A stretch of 64,000 bases of DNA from Chitinophagales bacterium (GCA_017303415.1 JAFLBJ010000001.1:2046001-2110000); one strand, 5' to 3'; numbered from the stretch's first letter, positions 8,310-17,728 are shown. Numbers and translations: made by a program. The notes: a model not told the origin generated them from the sequence alone.

Positions 8310-9599
8310 ATGCCAAAACCGTTTCCCATACCCGATTGGGTTCGCCACACAAATGTTTATGAGGTCAACCTTCGACAATATAGTCAGGAAGGAACCATAC
8401 AGGCTTTTATGCCGGCCTTGCCCCGTTTGCGTGCCATGGGTGTTGAAACCCTTTGGTTCATGCCGATTACCCCAATAGCGCGGCAGCATATGAAGGGCAC
8501 GATGGGAAGTTATTATGCCTGTGCTTCTTACAAAGGTGTGGATCCTGAATTCGGAACCGAGGCCGACTTTCGGGAACTGGTGAAAACAGCCCATGAAATG
8601 GGGTTTAAAGTGATAATCGACTGGGTGGCCAATCATACCGGCTGGGGCCATGAATGGACCATTCAACATCCCGACTGGTATGAAAAAGATCCTGCTACCG
8701 GTGATTTCAAACGTGCTTCCGGGATGGACGATATCATTGAGCTTGATTTCTACAACGCGGATATGCGGGCTGCCATGATCGAAGCCATGCAATGGTGGGT
8801 GATGGAATTTGATATTGATGGTTTTCGTTGCGATCTGGCTGCCTGGGTGGAATATTTCTTTTGGCAGGAAGCACGCCCGGCGCTTGAAAAAATTAAACCA
8901 CTTTTTTGGCTGGGTGAATTTGATGAACTGGAAAACCCGGAATACATGGGGGTTTTTGATGCCTGTTATTCCTGGAAATGGATGCACCGGACCCGCGAAT
9001 TTTATCAGCATCGGTATCCGCTTTTTGAATTAGAATCATTACTGGAGCGGTACCAGCAGGTTAACCGGGGAAGCTCTATGCAGATATGGTTTACAAGTAA
9101 TCATGACGAGAACAGTTGGAATGGTACCGAGTTTGAGAAGTATGGCGATATGGCAAGGGGATTGGCTGTTTTCAGCGCTACCTGGAGTGGAATTCCACTT
9201 GTGTATACCGGACAGGAGGCGCCCAACCACAAGCGGTTGGCCTTCTTTGATAAAGATCCCGTGGAATGGACAGGTCAGTATTACCTTGAAAAATTCTACA
9301 AAGATTTATTGCAGCTTCATAGCCAGCACCCTGCCTTACGCGCAGGCGACCCCGATACACTTCCCATTCGCCTGCATACCAGTGCAGATGATAAGCTCTA
9401 TGCTTTTCTGAGAAAAAAAGGTGAAAGCGAAGTGCTGGTCATCCTCCATTTTTCGGATGAATATGAATTGTCTTTTTCCATACCCGATACCCGTCTGGAA
9501 GGAACCTTTACCGAATTGTTTTCCAGTCAGTCAAAAAACTGGAGCGAAGAAAGAGAAGGGAGGATTATGGGGTGGGGGTATTATGTCTATTTGAAATAG
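8310..9599 (+). CDS. GH13 alpha-amylase family protein
   Basis: A 429-residue (beta/alpha)8 glycoside hydrolase of family 13. Conserved regions are visible in order: region I DWVANHTGWGHEW, region II DGFRCDLAAWV (nucleophile Asp after Cys), region III LGEFDEL (acid Glu), region IV FTSNHDENSW. There is no signal peptide, so it probably acts in the cytoplasm on glycogen or malto-oligosaccharides. A short C-terminal beta domain follows about residue 355. It is divergent from ispH. The exact linkage and product are not readable. Confidence 0.93.
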   Translation: MPKPFPIPDWVRHTNVYEVNLRQYSQEGTIQAFMPALPRLRAMGVETLWFMPITPIARQHMKGTMGSYYACASYKGVDPEFGTEADFRELVKTAHEMGFKVIIDWVANHTGWGHEWTIQHPDWYEKDPATGDFKRASGMDDIIELDFYNADMRAAMIEAMQWWVMEFDIDGFRCDLAAWVEYFFWQEARPALEKIKPLFWLGEFDELENPEYMGVFDACYSWKWMHRTREFYQHRYPLFELESLLERYQQVNRGSSMQIWFTSNHDENSWNGTEFEKYGDMARGLAVFSATWSGIPLVYTGQEAPNHKRLAFFDKDPVEWTGQYYLEKFYKDLLQLHSQHPALRAGDPDTLPIRLHTSADDKLYAFLRKKGESEVLVILHFSDEYELSFSIPDTRLEGTFTELFSSQSKNWSEEREGRIMGWGYYVYLK

Positions 9600-9604
9600 G
9601 AAAG

Positions 9605-9685
9605 AAGGAATAAGAAATAAAAAATAAGGAATGAGAAAGAGTGCTCTCTACTTTCTCATTCCTTATTTTTTATTTCTTATTCCTT
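9605..9685. repeat. heptad inverted repeat, family B (perfect 35-base stem)
   Basis: Arms 9605-9639 and 9651-9685 are perfect reverse complements of 35 bases with an 11-base loop. Each arm is built of 7-base words such as AGGAATA, AGAAATA, AAAAATA and AGGAATG. It lies between the converging amylase and protease genes and should end transcription from both sides. Confidence 0.92.
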
Positions 9686-9690
9686 ATTTC

Positions 9691-11208
9691 TCAGTCTTCA
9701 TTCAACTTCACCGGAAAAGTATACACCCCATCATATCCGGGATAGACACCTTTTACCTGGAACACACTATTGAAACTGTTCAGCAATTTTACCAATTCTT
9801 CCAGGCTTTTCACCGGGCGGTCATTGATGCTGGTGATCACAAATCCATCTTCCACGCGGGCTTTGTTTAAGGGACCGCCTTCATAGACCTTGGTTACTTC
9901 CACACCACCATCGATACCCATTTTCTCTGCTTTGCGGGCGTCGAGTGTTGCGAGTTGTCCACCAATTTTATCATTGATATTAGCGGTATTCACCACATCA
10001 AAGTTTCCTGCTTTGGCTTTCAGCACCACATTGGCGGTAAATTCCTTTCCACCGCGTTTATAGGTTACTGCGACTTTATCACCCGGACGGTAATTGGCTA
10101 CCTGGGCACTCATTTCAGAGCCACTGGTAACAGGCTGATTGTTGATCCGCGTAATGACATCTCCTTTTTTGATACCGGCACTAACGGCAGCACCATCGGG
10201 GGAAACGGCAGATACATATACTCCATCCCCATCACGAAAACCAAGTTCTTTTTGCTGCTCTTCTGATAATTCTCCGGAAGGGTAGCTGATACCGATATAT
10301 CCTCTTTGGACATCGCCAAATTCTATGATATCGTTTACGATCTTTTTGACCAGTTTTACGGGAATTGCAAAAGAGTAACCGGCATAGGTTCCACTAGGAG
10401 CCAGGATGGCCGAGTTGATACCAATAAGTTGCCCGGTGGTGTTTACAAGGGCACCACCACTGTTCCCCTGGTTAACTGCCGCATCTGTTTGTATAAATGA
10501 TTCAACCGGACTATTACTTTGCCGGCTATTGATGCCAATGGCTCGTCCCTTAGCACTTACAATACCAGCGGTAACTGTTGTCTCCAAAGTAAGCGGATAA
10601 CCAACAGCCAGTACCCACTGCCCCAGTTTGACATCGTCAGAATTGCCATAGATCAGGTAAGGAAGACCAGTGGCATCGATCTTAAGTACAGCCAGGTCAC
10701 TGCTTGGGTCGCGTCCGATCAAGCGGGCCTTATAGGATTTTTTATTATGCAGGGTTACATTGATCTCCCCGGCAACACCGCCTTTTTGATCATCGATCAC
10801 GTGATTATTGGTAACAATATACCCGTCATCACTGATCAGCACCCCACTTCCCGAAGCCCTTTGTTCCGGGATAACCTGAGGACCCATGTCAAAGAACTGG
10901 TCGAACCAATCATCAAACATACCTCCCCGGCGACGGGGAATATCATTGCTCACTTTCTGCGCCGGGATCTTGGTTTTAATGTGCACCACGGCCTGAACCG
11001 ATGCATTGGCTGCCTGGGTAAAGTCAATAGGGGCTGCAGCATCACCTGATTTACCGTCAAAGAAGCCGGCATAATTGGCAGGTAATTTTGCATCTGCACC
11101 AGAGATGGTTACCGAATTCTTCTGTCCCCATTTCGAATAACCCCACACACTGCCCAGGGCTGTACCACTACTGATTACTACGATCAGAAGTATCTGTTTC
11201 CATTTCAT
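9691..11208 (-). CDS. htrA: HtrA/DegP-type periplasmic serine protease
   Basis: A 505-residue trypsin-like protease with two PDZ domains, for envelope protein quality control. An N-terminal hydrophobic anchor or uncleaved signal covers residues 5-24. The catalytic triad is visible as His in YIVTNNHVID, Asp in GRDPSSDLAVLKI and Ser in VNQGNSGGALV. PDZ1 begins around RGYIGISYPSGELS and PDZ2 lies in the last 100 residues (VTKVYEGGPLNKARVEDG). A Gly/Arg-rich linker (PRRRGGMFDDWFDQFF) sits before the protease domain. Family B repeat follows the stop and a family C repeat lies upstream of its promoter region. Confidence 0.95.
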   Translation of the reverse strand: MKWKQILLIVVISSGTALGSVWGYSKWGQKNSVTISGADAKLPANYAGFFDGKSGDAAAPIDFTQAANASVQAVVHIKTKIPAQKVSNDIPRRRGGMFDDWFDQFFDMGPQVIPEQRASGSGVLISDDGYIVTNNHVIDDQKGGVAGEINVTLHNKKSYKARLIGRDPSSDLAVLKIDATGLPYLIYGNSDDVKLGQWVLAVGYPLTLETTVTAGIVSAKGRAIGINSRQSNSPVESFIQTDAAVNQGNSGGALVNTTGQLIGINSAILAPSGTYAGYSFAIPVKLVKKIVNDIIEFGDVQRGYIGISYPSGELSEEQQKELGFRDGDGVYVSAVSPDGAAVSAGIKKGDVITRINNQPVTSGSEMSAQVANYRPGDKVAVTYKRGGKEFTANVVLKAKAGNFDVVNTANINDKIGGQLATLDARKAEKMGIDGGVEVTKVYEGGPLNKARVEDGFVITSINDRPVKSLEELVKLLNSFNSVFQVKGVYPGYDGVYTFPVKLNED

Positions 11209-11344
11209 GTTCTATACTGATTTTTGGTTTTCTATTCAAAGTTTGTGCCTACAAAATAACAAAGACATTGATACAGTTGATCTGTCAGGTTTTCAGTTTA
11301 ACAAATCATTTACTAAGAGCTTCGTAGATGCGTGCTGGTTTTGA

Positions 11345-11470
11345 GAGGTTGGATGTTGGATGTTGGATGTCAGATGACGGGGAACAGTTGACCGAGGAAA
11401 AAACTGTGTACTCCGGACCTAGGACTTCCAACATCCAACATCCAACATCTGACCTCAAACATCCAACCTC
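11345..11470. repeat. heptad inverted repeat, family C (TTGGATG)
   Basis: The left arm (about 11345-11377) repeats TTGGATG three times and then TCAGATG. The right arm (about 11425-11470) repeats CCAACAT and then CTGACCT, CAAACAT. The gap between the arms is about 48 bases. It lies downstream of the acyl-CoA reductase gene and upstream of htrA, both on the minus strand. Confidence 0.85.
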
Positions 11471-11486
11471 CCCAAACCGCCCCTCC

Positions 11487-12485
11487 TTAGATACCTCCCA
11501 AAAACGCCATTGTATCTATGCCATCTGCAAAATCCCGGATTCCCGGACATTGCGCCTGCCCAAAGGGGGTAAATCCATGGCCAACGAGACATTGAAGGTC
11601 GGGGTTTGACAGGACCTGGGCTGTCATTTTTTCCTTATTTGAGTAATATTCATAGTTCAGTTGGCTGATCGGGGAGAACAGGGACGGGTTTTCGGCCAGG
11701 AGAAGGCTGCCACTTGACATGTATTTATTCCCATTCAGGATATGAAGGGCCAGGTTGTAATCATAATTATTCTTGTACTTATGGTGTTCTCCCTGGTAGC
11801 CATATTTTTTGAAAGCCTCCAGCAGGGGAATGAAATCATATCCTTCCGGGACCAGGATCTTGGTGATATTTCGGCATCCCAGACCAAAATACAGGTGTAC
11901 ATCGTCTGCCAGTGCGTCCAGTTCCTCGCTGGTCTCGGTGCCATCGAGCAAGCCAACGGAGGTCCGGTTTTTCCGGATGATATTTGGGTATTTGCCAAAA
12001 TAATAGGCAAAATAGCGGGAGGAATTATTGCTTCCGGTGGCGATATAGGCATCGCAATGTTTGAGCATCTCCTGGAATTGGATGCGGTCAGCTATTTCCG
12101 GAACCCAGGAAACCAGTGTCTCCACCAGGTGTTCGAGCAGTACTTTATCCCGTGAAGAGGGCTTTATGAGCGCGATATGGCCCGACAGGAAGACGCAAAG
12201 CAGATCATGGAATCCTACCAGCGGTATATTCCCGGCCATAACGATCCCCACTTTACGGGGCGTGTGGTGCTCTTGCAGGTAGGGATAATCGCTTGCCAAT
12301 GCTTCCAGGGTTTCCCTTTGAAGGTAACCGTCAACGATAGACCGAACGGCCTTGTCAATGAATTCAGGGGTAAACCAGCCATTCTCCACCGAGGCCCGGG
12401 AACGGGCTTCGACCCAGGCGGGGTCATTTCCGGCCATATATTCCCCCAATCGGACCATCAGATTTATACGATGTTCTAAATTCAT
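11487..12485 (-). CDS. acyl-CoA reductase (LuxC-like)
   Basis: A 332-residue protein of the LuxC-type acyl-CoA/acyl reductase family within the aldehyde dehydrogenase fold, expected to make fatty aldehyde with NADPH. Visible segments include KVGIVMAGNIPLVGFHD (nucleotide-binding strand), HIALIKPSSRDKVLLEH and YFGLGCRNITKILVP, where the Cys follows the typical GxGC pattern of the catalytic nucleophile. It is shorter than LuxC (about 480 residues). It is divergent from a dicluster ferredoxin gene with only 75 bases between, which suggests co-regulation. The physiological substrate is unknown. Confidence 0.8.
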   Translation of the reverse strand: MNLEHRINLMVRLGEYMAGNDPAWVEARSRASVENGWFTPEFIDKAVRSIVDGYLQRETLEALASDYPYLQEHHTPRKVGIVMAGNIPLVGFHDLLCVFLSGHIALIKPSSRDKVLLEHLVETLVSWVPEIADRIQFQEMLKHCDAYIATGSNNSSRYFAYYFGKYPNIIRKNRTSVGLLDGTETSEELDALADDVHLYFGLGCRNITKILVPEGYDFIPLLEAFKKYGYQGEHHKYKNNYDYNLALHILNGNKYMSSGSLLLAENPSLFSPISQLNYEYYSNKEKMTAQVLSNPDLQCLVGHGFTPFGQAQCPGIRDFADGIDTMAFLGGI

Positions 12486-12507
12486 TTTTATTTTTATAAC
12501 GGTGCTT

Positions 12508-12515
12508 TATATTTG
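12508..12515 (+). promoter_or_regulatory. -7 box of the ferredoxin gene
   Basis: TATATTTG matches TAnnTTTG exactly. The leader to the ATG at 12561 would be about 40 bases. Confidence 0.6.
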
Positions 12516-12560
12516 TAGGACTTTCAAAATTCGCTATTCCGTAAATTAAAATCAAAAGAT

Positions 12561-12908
12561 ATGGCAATCAAGATCACCGAAGAATGTATCAACTGCGGTG
12601 CCTGCGAACCAGAATGCCCCAATAACGCCATTTATGAAGGTGGTGTGGAATGGGCCATTGCTGACGGGACCACAGTCAAAGGCTCTTTTACCCTCATGGA
12701 TGGAACTGTTATCGAAGCTGACCAAAAGAATGCGCCGGTTGCCACGGATACCTATTATATCGTTCCCAATAAATGCACCGAGTGCCAGGGTTTTCATGAA
12801 GAGCCCCAGTGTGCCGCTGTTTGCCCGGTAGATTGCTGTGTTCCAGACGAAATGTACCGCGAAACCGTGGATGAACTGCTGGCCAAAAAAGATAAAATGC
12901 ACATCTGA
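12561..12908 (+). CDS. 4Fe-4S dicluster ferredoxin
   Basis: A 115-residue electron carrier. The first cluster motif is CINCGACEPECP (Cys-x2-Cys-x2-Cys-x3-Cys-Pro) near the N-terminus. The second is split as CTECQGF...CAAVCPVDCC, with the x8 spacing seen in YfhL-type ferredoxins. About 50 residues containing no cysteine lie between the two motifs, longer than in clostridial ferredoxins. The small acidic cytoplasmic protein could donate electrons to IspH or other reductases, but no partner is proven. It is divergent from the acyl-CoA reductase gene. Confidence 0.93.
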   Translation: MAIKITEECINCGACEPECPNNAIYEGGVEWAIADGTTVKGSFTLMDGTVIEADQKNAPVATDTYYIVPNKCTECQGFHEEPQCAAVCPVDCCVPDEMYRETVDELLAKKDKMHI

Positions 12909-12923
12909 TTGTGGAAAAAAAGA

Positions 12924-12953
12924 GGGGCGAAAACTGGTTTTCCCTTTCTTTTT
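12924..12953 (+). terminator. probable terminator after ferredoxin
   Basis: GAAAAC-TG-GTTTTC (12929-12942) with flanking G and C runs is followed by CCTTTCTTTTT. The stem is weak. Confidence 0.45.
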
Positions 12954-12976
12954 GACTTATCTTAGGATCAATATAA

Positions 12977-13056
12977 AACAGTCCAGTACTGTTCCATTCT
13001 GGCGGGTGATATTTCCCGCCGTAAAAAGGTGAAGGAAGTAGATGGCCTTCACCTTT
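12977..13056 (+). ncRNA. three consecutive hairpins, possible small RNA
   Basis: Three stems follow each other: AACAGT-5-ACTGTT (12977-12993), GGCGGG-8-CCCGCC (13001-13020) and a perfect ten-base stem AAGGTGAAGG/CCTTCACCTT (13026-13054), ending in a T-rich stretch. TATCTTAG at 12956 is one base off the -7 consensus. It could be a small RNA or simply stacked terminators upstream of ddl. Confidence 0.3.
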
Positions 13057-13186
13057 CTTATTTCCTGAATGTTAAAATTGGGTAAAAGCGGAAGGGCATC
13101 AAATAAGTTTTAAGGATAAGCCGTTTGAATTCTTCCAAATACACCGGAATTTTCGAATATTTGCCCCACAAACACCTATACCTTTC

Positions 13187-14167
13187 ATGACTAAAAAGAT
13201 CGCCCTGCTGACGGGAGGTTATTCCGGCGAGGCTGTGATATCCTATAAAAGTGCGAAAACCATCGATGCCCATCTCGACCGGTCAAAATATGAGGTTTAT
13301 CTGATCGATGTGCGGAAGGATGGCTGGTTCTATCAGGATTCCACAGCTATTGATAAGAACGACTTTTCATTGTCCCTGTCAACTGGCAAAGTAAAATTTG
13401 ACGCGGTCTTTATTTGTATTCATGGAACACCCGGCGAAGACGGAAAGTTGCAAGGGTATTTTGATACCCTGGGTATTCCATATACTTCCTGTGATGCTGC
13501 CACTTCTGCTATCACCTTCAACAAACGATATACAGTTGCTGTTGCCTCCATGGCCGGTATAGGGGTGGCTCGTTCCGTACATTTGTTTCGGCACTCACAT
13601 GCAAATTCGGCGTCCTTTCGGGATACACTTCAATATCCGGTATTTGTAAAACCCAATAACGGAGGATCCAGTATCGGAATGAGCAAGGTTTTTAAGGCAG
13701 GTGAGTTGGATGAAGCGATCGAAAAGGCTTTTGCCGAGGATAGCCAGGTACTGGTAGAAGAAATGATCCAGGGCCGGGAGTTTACCGTAGGCGTGTATCG
13801 GTCCAAGGGTAAGATACATGTACTTCCAATCACCGAAGTCAGGGCCGATCATGACAAGGCATTCTTTGATTTTGAAGCCAAATACCAGGGGAAATCAACA
13901 GAAACCACTCCGGCGGAGATTGCCGATACAGTAGCAGAAAAGATCCGCGATGCGGCTCGTACCATTTATGCCGTATTCAATTGCCGGGGTGTGATACGTA
14001 TCGACTTTATTTATCAGGAGCAGGAGGGAAGACCTTATATGCTGGAAGTAAATACCATCCCTGGACAAAGTGACGCCAGTATCGTACCTCAGCAGGTACG
14101 GGCTGCCGGGATGAACCTGACCGATTTTTATTCCGCCATAACCGATGAAGCACTGAATGCTTCCTGA
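13187..14167 (+). CDS. ddl: D-alanine--D-alanine ligase
   Basis: A 326-residue ATP-grasp ligase joining two D-alanines for the peptidoglycan stem. The N-terminal LLTGGYSGEAVISYKSA holds the substrate-binding loop. VFVKPNNGGSSIGMSKV is the ATP-grasp lysine and Gly/Ser loop. VIRIDFIYQEQEGRPYMLEVNTIPG split over residues 275-300 carries the Mg-binding Asp, Glu and Asn. The length is normal. It is followed after 14 bases by the PASTA protein gene and then a rhodanese gene, an evident operon. Confidence 0.96.
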   Translation: MTKKIALLTGGYSGEAVISYKSAKTIDAHLDRSKYEVYLIDVRKDGWFYQDSTAIDKNDFSLSLSTGKVKFDAVFICIHGTPGEDGKLQGYFDTLGIPYTSCDAATSAITFNKRYTVAVASMAGIGVARSVHLFRHSHANSASFRDTLQYPVFVKPNNGGSSIGMSKVFKAGELDEAIEKAFAEDSQVLVEEMIQGREFTVGVYRSKGKIHVLPITEVRADHDKAFFDFEAKYQGKSTETTPAEIADTVAEKIRDAARTIYAVFNCRGVIRIDFIYQEQEGRPYMLEVNTIPGQSDASIVPQQVRAAGMNLTDFYSAITDEALNAS

Positions 14168-14181
14168 ACCATAACCTAAAA

Positions 14182-14997
14182 ATGCCAAACGTGTTTTCTT
14201 TTATAACAAAACGTCCACTCTGGGTCAACATTCTCGCTGCCTTTATTCTGGTGGTCGTGATCTTGTTCCTGTTTGTGATATCGCTTAATTTTATCACTAA
14301 GCATGACCGGTCCAAAAATGTTCCGGATGTCACCGGGAAAACACTGGATGAAGCAAAAAAATTATTGGCTGCCGGAGGATTTGGACTGGAGATCGTTGAT
14401 TCTATTTATATCGATACCATTCCTCCACTTTCAGTGATTCGGCAAGTGCCTGAAGGGGATGCGGTAGTCAAGATCGACCGGACGGTTTATCTCACGATCA
14501 ACCGCGCCGTTCCTCCGGTGATCGAAATGCCCAACCTGATCGGATTTAGCTATCGGAGTGCGGAAATGCAGTTAAAAAATATGGGCCTGCGGGTGGGTGA
14601 TACCACCACTAAACCAGACTTTGCCAAGAACTCGGTGCTGGAACAATTGGTCAATGGTCAGGCTATAGCGGCCGGTACAAAAATTCAGATGGGAACAACG
14701 ATCGACCTGGTTCTGGGAGACGGAGTGGGAGATACGCAATACCCTGTTCCTCATTTGCTTGGCCTGACCTTTGCCCAGGCCAAAGCAGATCTCGGAAGCA
14801 GGGGCATCAGCATCTTCGTGGCGCAGGCCCAAGGCGTAACAGATACCCTTAATGCCTTTATTTTTGATCAGAACCCCAAACGGTTCGACGAGGAAGGAAA
14901 AATGCAACGGATACGGCCAGGTCAAATGGTCGATGTCTGGTTGATGGTGGAGAAACCGGTGATCGATACGAACCGTGTGCAGTCCCCAATAAATTAA
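14182..14997 (+). CDS. single-pass PASTA domain protein
   Basis: A 271-residue protein with one membrane helix (about residues 12-35, LWVNILAAFILVVVILF) and an outer part with three PASTA repeats, at roughly 45-110, 112-180 and 185-260. Each repeat starts with a VPDV/MPNL/VPHL-type motif and a GxxxxxAxxxL helix. PASTA domains bind muropeptides or beta-lactams in other bacteria. There is no kinase domain here. Position directly after ddl supports a role in peptidoglycan synthesis or sensing. Confidence 0.9.
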   Translation: MPNVFSFITKRPLWVNILAAFILVVVILFLFVISLNFITKHDRSKNVPDVTGKTLDEAKKLLAAGGFGLEIVDSIYIDTIPPLSVIRQVPEGDAVVKIDRTVYLTINRAVPPVIEMPNLIGFSYRSAEMQLKNMGLRVGDTTTKPDFAKNSVLEQLVNGQAIAAGTKIQMGTTIDLVLGDGVGDTQYPVPHLLGLTFAQAKADLGSRGISIFVAQAQGVTDTLNAFIFDQNPKRFDEEGKMQRIRPGQMVDVWLMVEKPVIDTNRVQSPIN

Positions 14998-15002
14998 TTG
15001 AC

Positions 15003-15311
15003 ATGGAAAATATAACGGTTGAAGAGTTGAAATCCCGCATGGATGCGGGTGAAAAGTTGAACATCATCGATGTTCGCGAACCCAATGAATATGCTGAATT
15101 TAATATCGGCGCAAAATTGATTCCCCTTGGACAGATACAATCCTTCCAGGTAGATGATATTGAATCACTCAAAAATGAAGAGGTCATCATCCACTGTCGC
15201 AGTGGCAAACGAAGCCTCACTGCCTGTCTTCTGCTGGAAACCATGGGCTTTACCAATACCAAAAATCTTGTAGGCGGAATGCTGGAGTGGCAGGAGAAAA
15301 TAAAACCCTGA
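15003..15311 (+). CDS. single-domain rhodanese-like protein
   Basis: A 102-residue sulfurtransferase domain. The active-site loop HCRSGKRS places the persulfide cysteine at residue 65, and DVREPNEYAEFNI is the characteristic upstream motif. It has no signal peptide, so it is cytoplasmic. It starts five bases after the PASTA gene stop and is the last gene of the ddl operon. The sulfur acceptor is unknown. Confidence 0.93.
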   Translation: MENITVEELKSRMDAGEKLNIIDVREPNEYAEFNIGAKLIPLGQIQSFQVDDIESLKNEEVIIHCRSGKRSLTACLLLETMGFTNTKNLVGGMLEWQEKIKP

Positions 15312-15340
15312 TCTAAAGAAAGCAGGATTATAAGAAGTGA

Positions 15341-15380
15341 AGTTTCCCGCGGCGTTTCTGTACAGGCACCGCGGGAAACT
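15341..15380. terminator. bidirectional terminator hairpin
   Basis: A perfect twelve-base stem, AGTTTCCCGCGG (15341-15352) and CCGCGGGAAACT (15369-15380), lies between the converging rhodanese and TonB receptor genes. Confidence 0.8.
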
Positions 15381-15394
15381 GATTTATAGGGCTA

Positions 15395-17560
15395 TTATTT
15401 TATAGCCAGGTTTATTGCCAGAACAAAGTTCCTGCCTGCCATGGGGAAATAATAATTCTCCGTCGTCAATTCCCCGCCATACTGATAACTGAAGGTATAC
15501 CCGTTGGGTTCATATTTTGAATCCAGCAGGTTGTTTACCTGGGCAATGATCCGGGTATCGGCAAAATGCTTTTTGAAGGGTGTCCAGATCAAACGCAGGT
15601 CTTGCACCGCAAAAGCATCAAGGCTCCTGTTTACGTTTTGCGTGTTATCCAGGTATTGCCGGCTCACATATTTGCTGATCCAATCCAACTCCAGCCTTTT
15701 GATGGGAATAAAACCTACTGTGGCGCTGGCCACAACCGAGGGGGAGAAGGCAATATCAGGTCTATCGTAGGTAAAACTCAATTGCCCACCGTTGTCATAA
15801 TCATCCACATATTCAGTAAAATCGATCACCTTGTTTCGACTCAGGGCAAGATTGCCGGCAAAATACAAGAGGGAATTGATTTTTACCGATCCATTCAATT
15901 CAATACCCATTCGATAGCTTTTGGGGATATTGGTCCGGGTATAAGCCCCCACATCATTAATTTTCCCGGTAAGCACCAATTGGTCTTTATAGTGCATGTA
16001 ATACAAGGTGGCATCCCATTGAAATTTCGCTGCCTTTTTTCCAATATTAAATTCGATATCATTTAGTTTTTCGGGCTTAGGTTGCTGGGCTGCTCCCGCT
16101 TCAAAGTCATCCCGGTTGGGTTCTTTTTGTCCCAGGCTATAGGATAAATAGGAAGACCATCCCGCCTTATTGGAATAGCTCAATCCCACTTTTGGATTGA
16201 AGAAATGGTAGTAGTTATCTATGTTCACTCCAGGGTTGTTCCGAAACCCGTTGATATTATAGCGGAGTCCGCGGTATTGGAGGTCAATAAAACCAAACCA
16301 GTCTTTGGAAAAATTGACCTGCTCCTTTACATACAGGTTGAGATCGGTTTTAAGGGCCGGATGTTCATACCATCGGGTATCCTTTCCCAATCCATTCTGC
16401 GCCCAGATCACTGTGCCAATGTGTTTTCCTTCATACCTGTTCCATCCGCCACCGATGGTCAGTTGCGAGATTCCTTTCCGGTGAAAAAGGGAAAAGGTTT
16501 GCCCATAAAAATCATTGTCCAGCCAAAGCTGTCGAACAAGGTCCGTACTAAAAATAGTATCGTTGCCATAGACGGGCGGGACAAGCCCATAATCGGCATA
16601 GTATTCACCGGCTTTGTATTGTTCATAATATCCTTTGCCTTTTACATAAAAAAAAGCGGTATTGAATTTCCAGGCATTGTTCAGGTCATGTTGAAAAAAG
16701 AGCTGGAAATGATCCTGGTTATAATTGTCGGTTTCATTGTCATAAGGTGTGCCCGGTCGTTCAGTACCGGCATAATTGGCCGTTCGATTATTGATCAGAT
16801 CACTGGCAGGGATACCATACCAGGCCTGATAGGTTTTTTCTTTTCCGGCAAAATGGGTGAAGCGAATACTTGATCGCTTGTTGATCCAGGCAGTAGAGAA
16901 ATAATAGGATTCGAGTCTGCTTTCCGCGCGGTCTATGAATCCATCACTGGTGATACGTGAAAGACGGAAGTCTGTGGTAAAATGGCCTCCCACCAGCCCA
17001 GTACCTACTTTGAGTGTATTTTTCCATGTATTAAAGGAGCCAACACTATTGTTCAGTTCCAGGTAAGGGGCCAGGGTAGTTTCATGGGAACTGATATTAA
17101 TAGTGGCCCCAAAGGAGCCGGGCCCATTCGAGGAGGTACCCACACCCCGCTGAACCTGGATGCTGCTCACCGATGAACTAAAATCGGGCAGGTTGACAAA
17201 AAAGGCACCCTGACTTTCGGCATCATTAAAAGGGATGCCGTTAAGGGTTACATTGATCCGGCTGGCATCGGTACCCCGGATCCGTATACCGGTATAACCT
17301 ACGCCGTTTCCGGCATCTGAATTAACCACGGTTCCAGGAACCTGATTGAGCAAAAAAGGCAGATCAGCGCCCAAATTGTTCCGGCTGATCGTTTCCCTGG
17401 AGAGATTGGTCTTTGTAAAAGGGGCATTTTCCCCGGCCCGGGTGGATCTTACTTCCACGGGTTCGAGGAGACGGACACTGTCAGTTGGCGCCGGTTTTTC
17501 CTGTCCAAACAGGGCCATTCCGGCTAGAATGGGGATGGTCAAAATGGCAATCCTCTTCAT
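15395..17560 (-). CDS. TonB-dependent outer-membrane receptor (thiamin-related)
   Basis: A 721-residue outer-membrane receptor with signal peptide (1-19), a plug domain (about 45-160, including GYTGIRIRGTDASRINVTL and NLPDFSSSVSSIQVQRGVGT) and a 22-strand-type barrel ending in an aromatic-alternating C-terminal strand (NFVLAINLAIK). The gene is preceded by a TPP riboswitch on the same strand, so the cargo is predicted to be thiamin or a thiamin precursor. It has no SusD partner or carboxypeptidase-like N-terminal domain, unlike SusC glycan receptors. It stands alone. Confidence 0.93.
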   Translation of the reverse strand: MKRIAILTIPILAGMALFGQEKPAPTDSVRLLEPVEVRSTRAGENAPFTKTNLSRETISRNNLGADLPFLLNQVPGTVVNSDAGNGVGYTGIRIRGTDASRINVTLNGIPFNDAESQGAFFVNLPDFSSSVSSIQVQRGVGTSSNGPGSFGATINISSHETTLAPYLELNNSVGSFNTWKNTLKVGTGLVGGHFTTDFRLSRITSDGFIDRAESRLESYYFSTAWINKRSSIRFTHFAGKEKTYQAWYGIPASDLINNRTANYAGTERPGTPYDNETDNYNQDHFQLFFQHDLNNAWKFNTAFFYVKGKGYYEQYKAGEYYADYGLVPPVYGNDTIFSTDLVRQLWLDNDFYGQTFSLFHRKGISQLTIGGGWNRYEGKHIGTVIWAQNGLGKDTRWYEHPALKTDLNLYVKEQVNFSKDWFGFIDLQYRGLRYNINGFRNNPGVNIDNYYHFFNPKVGLSYSNKAGWSSYLSYSLGQKEPNRDDFEAGAAQQPKPEKLNDIEFNIGKKAAKFQWDATLYYMHYKDQLVLTGKINDVGAYTRTNIPKSYRMGIELNGSVKINSLLYFAGNLALSRNKVIDFTEYVDDYDNGGQLSFTYDRPDIAFSPSVVASATVGFIPIKRLELDWISKYVSRQYLDNTQNVNRSLDAFAVQDLRLIWTPFKKHFADTRIIAQVNNLLDSKYEPNGYTFSYQYGGELTTENYYFPMAGRNFVLAINLAIK

Positions 17561-17629
17561 TTTTTTAAAATTTTAGGTTTAAAAATGAGAGGGAATGCTG
17601 TAAACAGGGGAGAATACAAGGGTTTGTCT

Positions 17630-17716
17630 CCTTTCCTGCGCAGGCATTACCCTGATCAGGTTCTACGGGTTTGATCTCAGATCCCTGCCAGCAGGCAGGG
17701 AACACCCCGGGAATCG
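17630..17716 (-). promoter_or_regulatory. TPP riboswitch (THI box)
   Basis: The minus strand reads through the conserved thiamin pyrophosphate aptamer: GGGGTG near 17703-17708, CTGAGA (17675-17680), ACCCGTAGAACCTGATC, GGGTAATGCC and CGCAGGAA. All core elements are in order with normal spacing. No T-run hairpin follows before the ATG at 17560, so control may be translational. Confidence 0.93.
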
Positions 17717-17728
17717 CTGAAAAACAAG

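Noticed and set aside
8304-9011. 235-codon antisense frame over the GH13 gene
   Set aside because: Shadow of the strongly conserved amylase reading frame.
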